Position numbers and translations under genes: made by a program
The notes under the pieces: generated by a model
Database searches by the model: none
The model's input: the letters and a program-made list of their open reading frames with translations, nothing else
What the model was told of the DNA's origin: nothing
Shown: piece after piece, positions 62,045-64,000 of the stretch
How the letters are laid out: each line of letters starts with the position of its first letter
Numbering within the stretch: the first letter of the stretch is position 1
Origin: Agarophyton chilense
Taxonomy: Eukaryota; Rhodophyta; Florideophyceae; Gracilariales; Gracilariaceae
DNA length: 64,000 nucleotides
Assembly: GCA_030374765.1 (NCBI GenBank)
Contig: JARGXX010000068.1
Coordinates: 3,906,001-3,970,000 of the forward strand
Direction of reading: 5' to 3'

Positions 62045-64000
62045 TCAGAAAGGAGTAACATGCATGGGGAATCGAACTCGAGCGTAGACTCGTTCCCTGT
62101 CTGCCAAATATGTCCATCTCAGTTTCCGAAAGAGCGCCTCCCGAAAACGGACGATACTCTGTGCCTCCGGTTTCTTTGACGAACCGCTCCCAAAGTAAGT
62201 ATCTAGTATTCGTAATGCAAACCCTAACTGCCCTCTCCGCACCTCTCTTAGCGCACCTAGCAGCGCCAGATCCTCACTAGTGGTAGATCCATCGCACACC
62301 TCACTTTTGGATGAACCTGGCAAGGAGCCTTTCCCATCTAGCGTAACCCATCTTATCAAATCCTTGAACGCTTGCTCGCATCCGTCCGCATGCATACTCT
62401 TCTTGCCGTTTTCGTTAGGACTCGAAGAAGTATCATGACACTGCCCATTTCCCCCACTCCCTTGGTCAGTTCTGTCCATGACCTGACCTGCCAGTGAGGA
62501 CTGATATGGCAGAGAACGAAGGCAAAGCGCGCGAGCTTTGCGGAATGATGCTTCTATTAGCTGCGACCTTTTCGATTCAAATTGCTTTCTACGACTTACT
62601 TCGTCGGGATTCTCCGTGTCAACCATCATCCCAAAATGAGCGGCAACCGCGGAGGGATTTAAAATCCTGCACACAGCGTCAGCAACTTGCTCTATGCGTT
62701 CAACCGCTTCGCGGAAACCACCTGTTAGACCTTCCGTTCGATACAGTTTGGCCGCATTCACATCATGGCGCTCAAGATTCAAGAGAAGGAATTCAGGATC
62801 TTCTTGATACTTATCAAGGAAAGAAGCAAAAAGAGCATCAAATGCTTGGAATTTGTTCTCCTTCAAAAACAAGCGTAGTCTCTTCAATCTCAGCTTCCGT
62901 GCGGCATCTTCGATCCACTTGTCCGGGCCTTCATCTATTTTGTTAGGTTTGACTTCACTCCCTTCCGTATGATCAGACGATTCATCTCCGTTTCGAACTG
63001 AACCGTCAGAACTTGCTTTCACTTTGTTTTTTTCTCGAGATGCCTTGTTTTCTCCCGTTGAGGACGACGGAGAAGTCCCAATAAACAATTGCACTGGGTA
63101 AGAAGGTACATAATTTCCACGCCTGGAACTGCTGCTCGAAGCCGACAAAACCTTATCAATCGACATTTGGCCAACTGCAAGATCACCTACATTAGCCCAT
63201 TTTGGTAACGAAGACTTCTTTGGGACTGCAAAATAGAAAGCCCTACGCTCTCCACATTCCAAGGTTGTTGTCGCTTTTGAAGAACGTCGATCGTCAATAC
63301 CTAAAATCGCGGCATGAGAAGTATCAAATGCGTCTAAACTTATGGCATTTGGTAACTCATATTGAACCGTCATGCCTAGATCTCGAAGTCGCTCAAGAAC
63401 ATCCACTTTGTCGTGACGAAGATAAGCCGTGGCGCTGTACTCACCATTTCCAAGAGACATCTCGCGCGGATAAATATCTGAGGCAAACATGAATTGTTTG
63501 TTCCGATCATGGATAGTTACGTAAGGTCCACCTTCAACCTCAGCTTCATACACTGCGCCATTGAGACCTGGAAATAAAAGACGAACAGAACAAGAAGAGT
63601 CATATACTTCAAACTCATACTGCAGTTCTAATTGAAACATGATCCCCTTCTCCGGTAAAATATCTCGTTCAGCAAGGGCCTTCAACTTCGAAGACAGTGG
63701 GGCTAAAACGCGTTGTAATTTGCTCAAAGTTCCGCGAGGGGCATACCCCGATATGTAGCCCACTCCTCGAACATGAGATATTGGATCCTGAAGAAAATTA
63801 GTAACCTCCACGTGAGGAAAGCAGAAAGCTCCAAGAGAAGCGCATATGGAAGAAGGGTTTGGAAGAAGTCCACCGAAAGCAAGATCCACACTTTCAATAA
63901 TAGAACCTCCAGGTGAAGACCAGAGCTGCGCTAAGCATAACTCCATTGTACATCCACCTTTCACTTGTATGATGAACTCTTTAACCATTCCAGGTCGTAG
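62045..64000 (-). CDS. TPP2: Tripeptidyl peptidase II, C-terminal part (5' end outside window)
   Basis: The minus-strand frame is open to the window edge (ATG-like codons such as 63988 are internal) and ends at 62045. TPP2 is a giant cytosolic subtilisin-type exopeptidase that removes tripeptides from proteasome products. The visible part lacks the catalytic domain and covers the C-terminal beta and helical regions. Landmarks are GGCTMELCLAQLWSS, ESVDLAFGG, LQLEYEFEV-like strands (MFQLELQYEFEVY), NKQFMFASDIYPREMSLGNGEYSATAYLRHD, CGERRAFYFAV, and the helical tail with KYQEDPEFLLLNLERHD and RRGQLGFALRILD. A Ser/Asp/Lys-rich insertion (about SSSTGENKAS...HTEGSEVK) is a lineage feature. No introns are seen in the 1.96 kb present. 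Confidence 0.88.
   Translation of the reverse strand, partial: LRPGMVKEFIIQVKGGCTMELCLAQLWSSPGGSIIESVDLAFGGLLPNPSSICASLGAFCFPHVEVTNFLQDPISHVRGVGYISGYAPRGTLSKLQRVLAPLSSKLKALAERDILPEKGIMFQLELQYEFEVYDSSCSVRLLFPGLNGAVYEAEVEGGPYVTIHDRNKQFMFASDIYPREMSLGNGEYSATAYLRHDKVDVLERLRDLGMTVQYELPNAISLDAFDTSHAAILGIDDRRSSKATTTLECGERRAFYFAVPKKSSLPKWANVGDLAVGQMSIDKVLSASSSSSRRGNYVPSYPVQLFIGTSPSSSTGENKASREKNKVKASSDGSVRNGDESSDHTEGSEVKPNKIDEGPDKWIEDAARKLRLKRLRLFLKENKFQAFDALFASFLDKYQEDPEFLLLNLERHDVNAAKLYRTEGLTGGFREAVERIEQVADAVCRILNPSAVAAHFGMMVDTENPDEVSRRKQFESKRSQLIEASFRKARALCLRSLPYQSSLAGQVMDRTDQGSGGNGQCHDTSSSPNENGKKSMHADGCEQAFKDLIRWVTLDGKGSLPGSSKSEVCDGSTTSEDLALLGALREVRRGQLGFALRILDTYFGSGSSKKPEAQSIVRFREALFRKLRWTYLADRERVYARVRFPMHVTPF

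Noticed and set aside
1-64000. CRISPR arrays, bacterial operons, riboswitches, rRNA genes
   Set aside because: None seen. Gene structure and elements are eukaryotic, and no spaced direct repeats or rRNA-like blocks were noticed.

Overview
The window is eukaryotic nuclear DNA. Its host genes are mostly uninterrupted single-exon genes lying close together, separated by long blocks rich in transposable elements. Only one coding intron is certain (68 bp, in a CorA/MRS2-type transporter). This intron-poor, retroelement-packed layout fits a florideophyte red alga such as Chondrus crispus. That assignment is inference from gene structure, not from a marker gene.

Layout. 1-3.2 kb: minus-strand remains of an accessory antisense ORF from a Ty3/gypsy element whose pol would lie left of the window. 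3.2-5.9 kb: two Tc1/mariner elements, one with clear IR/DR ends. 6.5-21 kb: host genes, namely a germin-like cupin, a long TPR/Sel1-like repeat protein, a small secreted Thr/Ala-rich protein, an unknown GC-rich gene, and a P1B copper ATPase with three CxxC metal-binding domains. 22.2-24.6 kb: a tyrosine-recombinase element with a gag-like ORF and no reverse transcriptase. 25.0-27.5 kb: a PIF/Harbinger element with convergent transposase and Myb-like genes and an AAT duplication. 28.5-39.6 kb: a full-length chromovirus with two 888-bp LTRs, a pol on the minus strand and an antisense accessory ORF on the plus strand. 40.6-46.1 kb: a Tc1-like transposase split by a 4970-bp piggyBac-like transposon with an ATAA target duplication. 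46.5-50.6 kb: a Ty1/copia element with a TCTTG target duplication and a deleted 5' LTR. 51-64 kb: host genes, namely an alpha-kinase, a type II membrane protein, a WAPL-type cohesin release factor, a mitochondrial CorA/MRS2 transporter, a ubiquitin-like-S27a fusion with a highly divergent ubiquitin moiety, and the C-terminal part of tripeptidyl peptidase II running off the right edge.

How it fits together. The host genes are housekeeping functions (metal homeostasis, chromosome cohesion, ribosome, protein turnover, Mg2+ uptake) and show no operon-like or pathway cluster. The transposons are almost all inactivated by visible lesions, including a stop in the gag zinc knuckle, an Asp-to-Asn change in the retropepsin site, frameshifts in RT, and a stop ahead of the recombinase tyrosine. 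The least explained items are the antisense retroelement ORF family (two copies here), the RT-less tyrosine-recombinase element, and the nearly lysine-free ubiquitin fused to S27a.
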